DNA from: SG8-4 sp964598225
Lineage (GTDB): Bacteria > Planctomycetota > Phycisphaerae > Sedimentisphaerales > Anaerobacaceae
Assembly: GCA_964598225.1 (NCBI GenBank)
Contig: CAZRBG010000019.1
Span: 1 to 64,000 of the forward strand
Direction of reading: 5' to 3'
DNA length: 64,000 nucleotides
In this document: one piece after another, positions 25,752 through 33,929 of the stretch
Layout of the letters: each line of letters starts with the position of its first letter
Position numbering within the stretch: position 1 is the first letter of the stretch
The notes under the pieces: model-generated
What the model was told of the DNA's origin: nothing
The model's database searches: none
The model's input: the letters and a program-made list of their open reading frames with translations, nothing else
Made by a program: the position numbers and the translations under genes

Positions 25752-25917
25752 GATTCTAAAGCAGGGCTATCGCATGAAAAAAATAACCGTACTTCTAAGC
25801 CTGGGAAGCCACATTCTTCAACTCTAAAATAAACGATGAAAATGTCCTTGTTAGTGTTTCTGGCCAAATAATGCATATTAGCCGAATTTCATGCGATAGC
25901 CCTGGATTCTAAAGCAG
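25752..25917. mobile_element. MITE-like element: 17-bp terminal inverted repeats flanked by 13-bp direct repeats
   Basis: Perfect 17-bp inverted repeats AGGGCTATCGCATGAAA (25763-25779) and TTTCATGCGATAGCCCT (25887-25903) bound a non-coding body of about 140 bp. The direct repeat GATTCTAAAGCAG occurs at 25752-25764 and 25905-25917, at both borders. The structure fits a small non-autonomous transposable element with a target duplication, although 13 bp is long for one. The rest of the 404-bp argH-rhodanese gap shows nothing else recognisable. Confidence 0.65.
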
Positions 25918-26083
25918 AGTGAAATTGGTCGATTTTCTGCAAAACCTTGACGGCAAAGGTTCGTATAGGAACGAATGGGTTTGATGAAGAAGTGCTATCT
26001 CATTAGTAGTCCGAAAAAGGGCGATAATGGGGGCGATCAACCTGTGTAACATGACCGATCCGACTTTTCGAAAGGAGAAGGAC

Positions 26084-26446
26084 ATGGCACTTGTGGATAC
26101 TAAGAAAGTACTTGGAAATTTCGATGCGGACCTCGATATGATCATGAGCCCGCTTGATGTATACGAGAAAATGCGAAATAACGAGGATATCAACGTGATT
26201 GACGTTCGCGAGCCTTTTGATTTTTTCGTCGGGCACTTGCCGGGAGCGCTGAGTCTGCCCAAAAGGGCATGGACTTCGACCTTCGGTCTGACTGAAGACA
26301 ACTTGAACGTGATTTATTCGCACTCGGCTGATTGCCATCTTGCGAAGCGTGCGGCAAACTACTTTGCCGAAAATGACTTCTGTGTAACGGTGCTGGAGGG
26401 CGGATTCGAACAGTGGAAGAGGCACGGCTTGCCCGTAGTTAAATAA
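26084..26446 (+). CDS. Rhodanese-domain protein with Ser at the usual catalytic-loop Cys
   Basis: A 120-residue single rhodanese domain: VIDVREPFDFFVGHLPGALSLP (residues about 38-59) and a C-terminal VLEGGFEQWKRHGLPV. The active-site loop reads YSHSADCHLAKRAA. It resembles the YC-x4-CHLA loop of a rhodanese subgroup, but the first Cys is Ser79, while C84 is kept. It may be a non-catalytic or altered sulfur/cyanide carrier. AGGAG lies 6 bases before the ATG at 26084. A strong terminator follows 32 bp after the stop, so it is likely a single-gene transcript. Confidence 0.88.
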   Translation: MALVDTKKVLGNFDADLDMIMSPLDVYEKMRNNEDINVIDVREPFDFFVGHLPGALSLPKRAWTSTFGLTEDNLNVIYSHSADCHLAKRAANYFAENDFCVTVLEGGFEQWKRHGLPVVK

Positions 26447-26478
26447 ACAGCAGAGCATCTGAAGATGCTCCTTTCCTG

Positions 26479-26512
26479 CCGCGAGTTGCATTTCGCAACT
26501 CGCGGTTTTTTT
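26479..26512 (+). terminator. Intrinsic terminator after the rhodanese gene
   Basis: An 11-bp perfect GC-rich stem (CCGCGAGTTGC at 26479-26489, GCAACTCGCGG at 26495-26505) with a 5-base loop is followed directly by seven T (26506-26512). It lies between the rhodanese stop and the nagA start, so nagA needs its own promoter in 26513-26569. Confidence 0.93.
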
Positions 26513-26569
26513 GTTGAGACCGCTCTTTATCTTGCAATCCAGCCGGCAGTCAATTATTGTTGTCCGCTT

Positions 26570-27733
26570 ATGACCGATACGACGAAGAAACTGCTAATAA
26601 CGAACTGCAAATCTTTCGATGCACCGCCGGCGGATGCCGCAACCGCAATCCTCGTCGAAGACGGAGTAATCGCACAGATCGGTTCAACCGAGCCGTGCGA
26701 CAATACGCTCGATGCCGAGGGCATGATAATCGCTCCCGGTTTCATTGACGTTCACATCCAGGGCGCGGGCAACGCAGACGTGCTGGACGGGAGCGTCGAG
26801 GCCTTAAGCGCCATATCTCAAACCTGCGCCCGCTTCGGAGTAACGGGTTTTCTCGCTACAACTGTTTTCAAGCCGGAAGACGAGAACGAGCATCTTGCCG
26901 TTGCCGCCGATTGTGTCGGGCGCGACCTTGGCGGAGCTGCCCTGCTGGGGATCCATCTGGAGGGTCCGTTCATCTCGCCCGTCAAGAGGGGTATGATCCA
27001 GCCTGATTGCATCTGTCCGCCGTCGAGAAAAGTGCTCGACGAGGTTATGGACGGCACTAAAGGGCGTCTCGATCTCATGACGATTGCGCCCGAGCTGCCC
27101 GACTGCCTGCCGATTATTCGCTCGTTGGTGGACTCGGGAACAGTTGCAGCTTTTGCCCATTCTAACGCTACTTACGAGCAGACCGTGGCGGGTTTCGACG
27201 CTGGCATTTCTCACGTGACCCATCTGTTCAACGCCATGGCGCCATGCCACCACCGCGCTCCCGGCCCGCTGGTTGCGATCTTTGAAAGCGACCGCATAAC
27301 CGCCCAGATAATTCCCGACGGGGTTCACATACACCCGGCGGTTCTCAAGTTCGCCTTCGACATTCTCGGCCCGGAACGGGTCATACCCATCACTGATGGA
27401 ATGCAGGCCATCGGCCTCGGCGACGGCAAGTTCGTCTACAATGGCGTCGAATACGAATCCAAAGACGGAACCGCCAGATACGCCGACGGCACCCTGATCG
27501 GCACAGCCCTGGGTATCAGCCAACTGCTAAAGAGATTCGTGACCTTCACGAATTGCCCGCTCGACGCGGCGATCCGGACGGTCACACAAAACCCGGCAAA
27601 ATTGTTGGGCCTCGAGGACAACAAAGGCGCAATTGCTGTCGGAAAAGACGCCGATCTGGTTCTGCTTGACGCCAACCTTAACGTCTGCGCGACTATCGTA
27701 GCGGGTAATGTTGTGTACAGGAAACAAATGTGA
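26570..27733 (+). CDS. nagA: N-acetylglucosamine-6-phosphate deacetylase
   Basis: A 387-residue amidohydrolase that deacetylates GlcNAc-6-phosphate in amino-sugar recycling. Motifs: PGFIDVHIQG near the N-terminus, HLEGPFIS with the metal-binding Glu, AHSNATYEQ, HVTHLFNAM and ITDGMQAIG with the catalytic Asp. I start it at the ATG at 26570 (MTDTTKKLL), because the longer frame from 26465 reads through the terminator hairpin. The next gene starts on a GTG that overlaps this gene's stop codon. Confidence 0.94.
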   Translation: MTDTTKKLLITNCKSFDAPPADAATAILVEDGVIAQIGSTEPCDNTLDAEGMIIAPGFIDVHIQGAGNADVLDGSVEALSAISQTCARFGVTGFLATTVFKPEDENEHLAVAADCVGRDLGGAALLGIHLEGPFISPVKRGMIQPDCICPPSRKVLDEVMDGTKGRLDLMTIAPELPDCLPIIRSLVDSGTVAAFAHSNATYEQTVAGFDAGISHVTHLFNAMAPCHHRAPGPLVAIFESDRITAQIIPDGVHIHPAVLKFAFDILGPERVIPITDGMQAIGLGDGKFVYNGVEYESKDGTARYADGTLIGTALGISQLLKRFVTFTNCPLDAAIRTVTQNPAKLLGLEDNKGAIAVGKDADLVLLDANLNVCATIVAGNVVYRKQM

Positions 27734-28341
27734 AAGCTCTTGGAATCTCAACCAGCCCGAGGATCAGGGGCAACAGCGATTTGCTTTTGCGCGAAGCCTT
27801 GCTCGGCGCCGAATCAGCCGGGGCACGGGCCGAATACGTCAATCTGCGCTCTTACAATATCGGCCCGTGCGTAGAGTGCAACGCCTGTCTCAAGACGGGG
27901 CAGTGCCGCGTCCGGGATGATTATCAGGCGTTGCTCGAGAAGATACTCGACGCCGACCGTCTTATCTTCGCTACGCCGGTGTTTTTCATGAGCGTCTGCG
28001 CACAGGCGAAGAATCTGATAGATCGCGGCCAATGTCTTTGGGCGCACAAGTACGTGCTCAAGAGAGAATCTCTCACAGCCGGGCGCGATCGTCGGGCGAT
28101 GGTGATCGCGGTGGGCGGCTCGAAGAGTAAAAAGCAGTTCGAGAGCATCCGTCTGACGATGATGACGTATTTCGATGCGATCGATATTAACTGTACGATT
28201 AATCTTTTTGTCGGCCAGATCGATGACGCGGGCGAGATAGCGAGGCATCCTTCGGCGCTTGAGAAGGCGTACGAACTCGGCAATAAGTTAGTGGGCATGG
28301 AGAAACCGCCCGAGAAGGCAATAAGCGTGGAACTGATCTGA
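27730..28341 (+). CDS. Iron-sulfur flavoprotein (Isf-like flavodoxin fold)
   Basis: A 203-residue flavodoxin-fold protein with the FMN-binding start GISTSPRIRGNSDLL and the compact cysteine motif C47-x2-C50-x2-C53-x5-C59 (PCVECNACLKTGQC), which in the Isf family binds a [4Fe-4S] cluster. ATPVFFMSVCAQAKNLIDR is the typical second FMN segment. Such proteins act in electron transfer or quinone/oxygen detoxification. The GTG start at 27730 overlaps the nagA TGA, so it is co-translated with nagA, with no obvious pathway link. It converges on the glycosyltransferase gene. Confidence 0.88.
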   Translation: MKALGISTSPRIRGNSDLLLREALLGAESAGARAEYVNLRSYNIGPCVECNACLKTGQCRVRDDYQALLEKILDADRLIFATPVFFMSVCAQAKNLIDRGQCLWAHKYVLKRESLTAGRDRRAMVIAVGGSKSKKQFESIRLTMMTYFDAIDINCTINLFVGQIDDAGEIARHPSALEKAYELGNKLVGMEKPPEKAISVELI

Positions 28342-28390
28342 CAGATCCAGTCAGATTCTTAGCCGATCCTTATCTTCCAGTTCACCAGGT

Positions 28391-29473
28391 TCATCCCCGT
28401 GCGCTGCGATATGTCTCTATAGTGGCGGAGATCATATCGCCTACTCTATAATTCTCAGCCAGATGTTGTTGGGCGCTCCGCGCGATTTGACGTGCGAACT
28501 CTCTTCGGTTCAGCAGTTTTTGCAGGGCATGCATTATGCTCAGTTCGTCGTCGGGTTTGAAAAGTACGGCCGTCTTGTCCTCTACGATAAGGTCATCCAC
28601 TCCACCTCTGCACCCGGCGACAGCGGTTCCTACGCTCATCGCCTCAAGCACTGAAGTATCGAAAAGAAACCGCGGTTGTGGCCGGATGAAAATGTCGCCG
28701 GCGGCGAGAACAGACCGCCAGGGTTTCAATCTTGAAACCATAGTAACCGTATGCAACAAGTCCAAGGCGCCCAGAAGTCGCCAGATTTGTCCCTCCTCCC
28801 GCCCGTCACCGGCAATCACCATCACAAACTCATAGCCATCCACACGAAGGTGTCTTAGCGCTGCGAAAAGGTTCTCGAAATCTTCGACCTTGTCCAGCGG
28901 ATGAGCCGTCACAATGGTTGGGATTCTATCGGGATGAGAGAAGCATCCGTCACTGTCCGTGACAAAAGTGCCGATTTTTATCCGCTCGATTCGGTCGGCG
29001 TGCCCGGAATGCACCTTGGCAAGATTGGCGGCAATGGTCTCGCCGGGGACGATGATCTTTCTGCATCGCTTGGATGAAATGGAAAGCTGGCTCCATCTGC
29101 CCTGCATCGAGTTGACCATCAACACATACGGCAGTTCCAGTCGATGAGCCAGCAGTCGAGTGAACGAGGCTTTGCTCTCGCAAAGGCAGTGCAGCACCGT
29201 TGGCTCGAATCTCGCGACCTGCTGAGCGAGCAGACGTGCGGCCAGACGCTCCGTGAACGGCAGGTCCAGGGCCGGCTGGTTTATGAGGGCGGCTGTGCCC
29301 GTCACTATCGAATCCGAATCGAATACCGGCGGGCAGATCAACAGAGACGGTATCGACTCATCCGCGAGGCCAACCAGCAGTAACTCGAGGAAGTCGGAAA
29401 ACTCGCGGACCGTGTGTTCGGACGCTATCAGAGCAACGCGAGGCTGCTTCTTGCTGACGTTTTCCTTCGCCAA
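28391..29473 (-). CDS. GT-B fold glycosyltransferase (family 4-like)
   Basis: A 360-residue glycosyltransferase. The C-terminal half has GT4 features: VIAGDGREEGQIWRLL, a DIFIRPQPRFLFDTSVLEAM segment at the position of the E-x7-E region, GTAVAGCRGGVDDLI, and a C-terminal helix. The N-terminal half keeps only weak similarity, and the first Glu of the E-x7-E motif is not evident. It probably adds sugars to a lipid or surface polysaccharide; the acceptor is unknown. It lies downstream of dnaA on the same strand with a 185-bp gap. Confidence 0.82.
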   Translation of the reverse strand: MAKENVSKKQPRVALIASEHTVREFSDFLELLLVGLADESIPSLLICPPVFDSDSIVTGTAALINQPALDLPFTERLAARLLAQQVARFEPTVLHCLCESKASFTRLLAHRLELPYVLMVNSMQGRWSQLSISSKRCRKIIVPGETIAANLAKVHSGHADRIERIKIGTFVTDSDGCFSHPDRIPTIVTAHPLDKVEDFENLFAALRHLRVDGYEFVMVIAGDGREEGQIWRLLGALDLLHTVTMVSRLKPWRSVLAAGDIFIRPQPRFLFDTSVLEAMSVGTAVAGCRGGVDDLIVEDKTAVLFKPDDELSIMHALQKLLNRREFARQIARSAQQHLAENYRVGDMISATIETYRSARG

Positions 29474-29658
29474 GTGTTTCTGCTCCTTACATACCCAGAT
29501 ACAAGAACCGGCAATATCTTATCGCAACAACACCTCTGTCGGCAACTCATATCCTTTCTGAGACCGAATAATCGTTCTTTTCCGGTAGTGTAAGCGGGAC
29601 AGGTGCCTCTTTGCCGGTGATACTCCGACAAAAAGGAGCCAGCCCCCGGGGTCTGCGC

Positions 29659-31017
29659 TCAGACCTGAGAGGGGTGTGTGATCTGTTTTGTCAGATCTTC
29701 GAGCAGTGCACTCATCTTGGAGTCGGTGTCCTTGACCTGGGTGATTTTGTTGCACGCGTGCATTACGGTTGTGTGGTCGCGCCCGCCGAGGTGGCCGCCG
29801 ATTTCCTCGAGACTGTGCCTTGTCAAATTGCGCGCCAGATACATGCAAATCTGCCGCGGCTCGGTGATGCTCTGACTGCGCCTTTTGCTCTGCAAGTCCG
29901 CCAGGCGGACGTCGAAATAACCCGTAACGACCTCGATGATGTCGGTAATGCTGATATGACGGGTGGTCGCCTCGATTTGACCTTCTAAAGCCATCTGAGC
30001 CAGCTCCATATCGACCGGCTGCTGCGTCGTGGTCGCAACTGCATAAATCGTGGTTAACGCCCCCTCCAGCTCCCGAATGTTGGCGTGTACCTTGCGAGCG
30101 ATATACCCGGCGATTTCTTCTGAGATATCGAGGCCTCTGAGATGAGCCTTTTTCTGAACTATAGCGACTCTGGTCTCGTAACTCGGAGGATCGATCCTGG
30201 CCACCAGCCCCCAGTTGAACCTGCTGATCAGACGCTCTTCGAGCGACGGTATCTTTCCCGGCGGACTGTCGGCACTGAGAATGATTTGCCTGCCGTTGTT
30301 GTAGAGGGCGTTGAACGTATGAAAGAACTCCTCCTGACTGTGCTCTCGCTCACGCAGGAACTGAACGTCGTCTATCACAAGGGCGTCCACAGTGCGGAAT
30401 TGCTTTTGAAAGCCCGCCAGGTTTCCTTCCTCGATCGCCCGGATAAATTTGTTAACGAAATCTTCGCAGCTCAAAAGCTGGATCGCGGCGTTTTCAAACA
30501 CTCGCTGTATCTCGAAGCAGACTGCATGCAGGAGGTGGGTCTTTCCCAGCCCGGAGTTGCCGTAGACAAAGAGCGGATTGTATGTATTTCCCGGAGACTG
30601 ACTTACTGCGATACAACTGGCATGCGCCAGGCGATTGCTGGGCCCGACGACGAAGCTCTCGAAGGTGTAGTCCGGATGGAGCTTGAGATTTCCTGTTTCA
30701 GGTTTTTCCTGAGCGCCGATGTGGTTCAGATTGGCTCGCGGGTATGTCGGAGGCTCATTCAGCTCAAATACCTCGGTGCTGAAGTCCACAGTGATCAGGT
30801 GCCCGGTAACGTGCTGTGCGGCTCGTGTAAAACTGTTCCTGCAGTTATCGCGGAGAAATTGAACGGTCGCATTGTCGGGACAGTTCACCACTAATTTGCC
30901 GCCGTCCAGATGCCGGACGCTCAACTTTTCAAACCACTTGCGTGTGTTTGCCGGGTCGAGTGCCTTTGCACGCTCAAGTATATCGGCGAAAATGTCCTCA
31001 ATTTCGGGGGTCGCCAC
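29659..31017 (-). CDS. dnaA: Chromosomal replication initiator protein DnaA
   Basis: A 452-residue replication initiator. Domain I is about 1-85, with a short linker. Domain III is AAA+ with Walker A GNSGLGKT at 153-160 and Walker B ALVIDDVQF at about 212-220. Domain IV is DNA-binding, with the signature GGRDHTTVMHACNKI at about 411-425. Domain II is short. Unlike the classic arrangement, dnaN and recF do not follow; a glycosyltransferase does. The 541-bp upstream region lacks clear TTATCCACA-type boxes, so this may not be the origin. Confidence 0.97.
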   Translation of the reverse strand: MATPEIEDIFADILERAKALDPANTRKWFEKLSVRHLDGGKLVVNCPDNATVQFLRDNCRNSFTRAAQHVTGHLITVDFSTEVFELNEPPTYPRANLNHIGAQEKPETGNLKLHPDYTFESFVVGPSNRLAHASCIAVSQSPGNTYNPLFVYGNSGLGKTHLLHAVCFEIQRVFENAAIQLLSCEDFVNKFIRAIEEGNLAGFQKQFRTVDALVIDDVQFLREREHSQEEFFHTFNALYNNGRQIILSADSPPGKIPSLEERLISRFNWGLVARIDPPSYETRVAIVQKKAHLRGLDISEEIAGYIARKVHANIRELEGALTTIYAVATTTQQPVDMELAQMALEGQIEATTRHISITDIIEVVTGYFDVRLADLQSKRRSQSITEPRQICMYLARNLTRHSLEEIGGHLGGRDHTTVMHACNKITQVKDTDSKMSALLEDLTKQITHPSQV

Positions 31018-31558
31018 ACTACCGTCCTTCGTGAACCGCCGGCCGACTGCGAAGAGCGGCAGCCGCCGGAACTTCCATGTTAGAGGGTTTTAACCTGGTC
31101 TCGAACTCAATCGGATCAAAGCCGAACGCAAAGAGCACGGTAACCGTTCACGGGAAAAAGAGCCGTTATTCGCTTAGAAATAGGATTTTGATCTAATGTC
31201 ACCAACTTTTTCCAAGTGACAACTTGATAAAAGCTGTATTCTTGCCTGATTAACAGCGTTTTTTACCTGTGAACGGTTACAGAGCACGAAACAACTCCAG
31301 AAATCTAATCGGTATCTCCCGATCTGTCAAAGAAAAATCTCCGGGTTCAGATAAAAGCCTGCAATTGCCGTCATGTGGGTCAACCAGACGTTGGGAAAAT
31401 TTAGATTGGTAGGGTATGCACCGTCTCTTATATGCTATGAGTGAGAAATGAACACTTGAAGGAGCAGCCGCGAAAATTAATTCCACACATGCTTGAAATT
31501 CCCGTAAATCTCATTACCATCAGGGGCAATTACTGGTTTTGATGAAAGGCAACCACTT
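31018..31558. other. dnaA-ftsY divergent intergenic region with a long-range inverted repeat
   Basis: A 541-bp region with the divergent starts of dnaA and ftsY. GTAACCGTTCAC (31140-31151) and GTGAACGGTTAC (31269-31280) form a perfect 12-bp inverted repeat, extendable to 15 bp with one mismatch and spaced by 117 bp. Between them TGTCAC and GTGACA form a small second palindrome. AGAGCAC flanks both arms. I found no consensus DnaA boxes. The inverted repeat could be a regulatory looping site for dnaA or an unusual origin element. Confidence 0.55.
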
Positions 31559-32485
31559 ATGGGAATATTCACCAAGACGGCCGGTTTCTTCAAAGATCGA
31601 CTGGGCAAGACCAGAGCAAAGATAAGCTCCTCGCTCTCGTCAGTGCTCAGCCTGGGCCGCAAGATCGACGAAGAGCTGCTCGACGAGCTGGAAGAGACGC
31701 TGATCGGAGACGACATAGGAGTCGAAACGACGGACAAGCTCGTCTCGGAGCTGCGCGAAGCCTATCACGCGCGACAAATCGCGACCAGCGACGATATTAT
31801 CCCGTTTCTAAAAGAGCACATCAAAGGCTATTGGCCCGACCGCGATAGAGAGCTGCACACCGCCGCCACAGGTCCGACCGTCATTCTCGTCGCCGGAGTC
31901 AACGGCACCGGCAAAACCACCAGTATCGCCAAGCTCGCCCACATATTCAACCAACACGGCAAGAAGGTCATCGTCGCCGCCTGCGACACCTTTCGTGCCG
32001 CCGCCGTCGAGCAGTTGAGCATCTGGGCCGAACGCATCGGCGTGCAGATAATCAAGCACAAAAGCGGCAGCGATCCTGCAGCAGTCGCCTTCGATGCCTG
32101 CGAGGCTGCCACCGCCAGAGACGCAGACATTCTCGTGCTCGATACGGCGGGGCGGCTGCACACGAAAAAAGACCTTATGCTGCAACTGACCAAAATCCGT
32201 GACGTGGTAAAACGCAAGATCCCCGGCGCCCCCCATGAAGTGCTCCTGGTCCTCGACGCCACCACAGGTCAGAACGCGATCTCCCAGGCCAAGCTGTTCA
32301 CCGAGGCGATAAACGTAACCGGCATATTCCTGGCCAAGCTCGACGGCACCGCACGCGGCGGCATCGTAATCGCAATAAAGGACCAGCTTGACCTGCCGGT
32401 CAAATTCGTCGGCCTCGGCGAAAAACCCGAAGACATAGCCGAATTCGACCCCGATACTTTTGTGGAAGCTCTATTCAGCACTTAA
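31559..32485 (+). CDS. ftsY: Signal recognition particle receptor FtsY
   Basis: A 308-residue SRP GTPase. It has an N domain (about 1-100), then the G domain with G1 GVNGTGKTT at 113-121, the DTFRAAAVEQL segment, G3 DTAGRLHT, TKLDGTARGG-type G4 (AKLDGTARGG) and the GLGEKPEDIAEF closing motif. The acidic A domain of E. coli FtsY is missing, as in many bacteria. It receives ribosome-SRP complexes at the membrane. It is divergent from dnaA. Confidence 0.97.
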   Translation: MGIFTKTAGFFKDRLGKTRAKISSSLSSVLSLGRKIDEELLDELEETLIGDDIGVETTDKLVSELREAYHARQIATSDDIIPFLKEHIKGYWPDRDRELHTAATGPTVILVAGVNGTGKTTSIAKLAHIFNQHGKKVIVAACDTFRAAAVEQLSIWAERIGVQIIKHKSGSDPAAVAFDACEAATARDADILVLDTAGRLHTKKDLMLQLTKIRDVVKRKIPGAPHEVLLVLDATTGQNAISQAKLFTEAINVTGIFLAKLDGTARGGIVIAIKDQLDLPVKFVGLGEKPEDIAEFDPDTFVEALFST

Positions 32486-32539
32486 GGAGAATTACGGTTA
32501 TCTGAGCCGTGGGTATGCACCCCGTCAGGGGTCCATAGG

Positions 32540-32570
32540 ACCGCACACCGCAATTTGATTGGTGTGCGGT
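32540..32570. repeat. ACCGCACACC/GGTGTGCGGT palindrome, copy 1
   Basis: Perfect 10-bp arms ACCGCACACC (32540-32549) and GGTGTGCGGT (32561-32570) with an AT-rich loop. A second copy with the same arm core and loop lies at 33790-33817. The two copies bracket the 32622-33774 gene pair. Confidence 0.75.
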
Positions 32571-32621
32571 ACATCCCGTACCGATACGGAGAGACTGAGA
32601 GATGCATATTGTGAGACCACA

Positions 32622-33272
32622 ATGACCATTAACAATGCCAGGCCGGCAAACAACGTTTTTTCCCGCTTTATCATCTATAGCCTTACAGTATTCGGGGTTA
32701 CAGTCTCACTTCCAATCATAATCGACTATGGTGATATCGTCGTATTCTCTGAAAATGGACCTGTCGAATGGCTCCAGTTTCTCTTGTTAACAATCGCGGC
32801 GTCGATACTGCTGATTTCTTCAAGACACAGTACATGTAGTTTCAGGGAACTTTTATCCATTCTCTCGTTTACGGCTATGTTCGCGGCAATACGTGAGCTG
32901 GACATGATACTGGACAGATATATTCCAGTAGCAGGTTGGTCATTGCCGGCATTTTTTTGTATAATGGCCGCAGGTTTTATCTATTGGAGACAACGAGATG
33001 CCGTTACCGCCCAGATGACGGCTTTTATAGATACGCGTGCGTTTTCTCTGCTATGGAGCGGATTTATAGTTGCGGTACCTTTTGCGCAGTTGGTGGGGCA
33101 CGGAGCTTTTCTCCAATTACTCATGGGAGATGATTATGTGCGTGACTACAAACGAGTCATAGAAGAGTTGGGCGAGTTGATGGGCTACTTGTTCATCTTG
33201 GCCGGCAGTGTAGAGGCCGCGCTACAGCAAAAGGAAGAGGGCAATTGGGATGTGGTTAAAAAAATGGCGTAA
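32622..33272 (+). CDS. Multi-pass membrane protein of unknown function
   Basis: A 216-residue hydrophobic protein with about six predicted membrane segments (first at about 14-36, last near the C-terminus). A short acidic loop (RELDMILDRY) lies between segments 3 and 4 and a GHGAFLQLLMGDDYVRDYKRV segment before the last helix; these may be functional. I do not recognise the family. The start at 32622 (MTINNARP) is preferred to a frame 63 bases longer that overlaps the palindrome. The last 23 bases overlap the next gene, so the two are probably co-translated. Confidence 0.75.
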   Translation: MTINNARPANNVFSRFIIYSLTVFGVTVSLPIIIDYGDIVVFSENGPVEWLQFLLLTIAASILLISSRHSTCSFRELLSILSFTAMFAAIRELDMILDRYIPVAGWSLPAFFCIMAAGFIYWRQRDAVTAQMTAFIDTRAFSLLWSGFIVAVPFAQLVGHGAFLQLLMGDDYVRDYKRVIEELGELMGYLFILAGSVEAALQQKEEGNWDVVKKMA

Positions 33273-33774
33273 GAGACAGGCGTCCATGAGGAAATCTCTA
33301 CGGAATACTTATCTCTTCCGTATTTGGGGACATAGGCTTTTTTCAGGGTGGCTTTGGAGAACGGATAAAAGATCCATCTCCGGCGGATTGGCTCTTGGCC
33401 TTTTTGTCGCCTTTACACCCACAATTCCCTTCCAGATGATCCTGGCGGTCTGTGGCGGGCTGTATTTCAGAGTCAACCTGCCCATTGCACTGGCGGCGTG
33501 CTGGGTGACCAATCCTCTCACTGCCGTGCCAATCTATACCGCCGCCTGGAGGCTCGGCAAGTATATCCTGGAGAATGCCGTTCCGATCAGAGATATTTTT
33601 GATGCATATAATATCGAAGGAAGAATTGCAAGTGTCTTTCTGCAGGGATTTTATCTTTGGACCGGTTCGTTAATTTTCTCCTTGGTCTCGGCGCTGAGTG
33701 CAAAGGTGGCGATAAGTTTGCTGTGGAAATTAACGCATAAATCCGTACACTCGAAAGAGAAGAACGTGCAGTAG
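33250..33774 (+). CDS. DUF2062-family membrane protein
   Basis: A 174-residue protein with the DUF2062 signature SGGLALGLFVAFTPTIPFQM, then NLPIALAACWVTNPLTAVPIY, and two to three membrane helices. The family often sits beside glycosyltransferases or envelope genes; its biochemical role is not established. It overlaps the preceding membrane-protein gene by 23 bp. It is followed by the second copy of the CGCACACC palindrome. Confidence 0.9.
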   Translation: MWLKKWRKRQASMRKSLRNTYLFRIWGHRLFSGWLWRTDKRSISGGLALGLFVAFTPTIPFQMILAVCGGLYFRVNLPIALAACWVTNPLTAVPIYTAAWRLGKYILENAVPIRDIFDAYNIEGRIASVFLQGFYLWTGSLIFSLVSALSAKVAISLLWKLTHKSVHSKEKNVQ

Positions 33775-33789
33775 CCGTAGGGTATGCAT

Positions 33790-33817
33790 CGCACACCGCA
33801 ATTTAATTTGGTGTGCG
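33790..33817. repeat. CGCACACC/GGTGTGCG palindrome, copy 2
   Basis: Arms CGCACACC (33790-33797) and GGTGTGCG (33810-33817) around an AT-rich GCAATTTAATTT-type loop, 15 bp after the DUF2062 stop. The arms and loop match the copy at 32540-32570. Confidence 0.75.
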
Positions 33818-33929
33818 GTGCCCACCTTACTGAGCTGTGGACATTGACGATGAGCCGAACCGGGGATATGTGCCGCGTTTGAGAGATCGCGCGACTTCAA
33901 TGAAGTTGTCAAGTTAATTGGAGACTATT

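Noticed and set aside
26465..26569. Longer nagA start at 26465
   Set aside because: That reading would translate through the rhodanese terminator hairpin; the ATG at 26570 matches the family start.
31018..31558. Chromosomal origin (oriC)
   Set aside because: No DnaA-box consensus and no dnaN or other origin-linked genes; kept only as a possible regulatory region.
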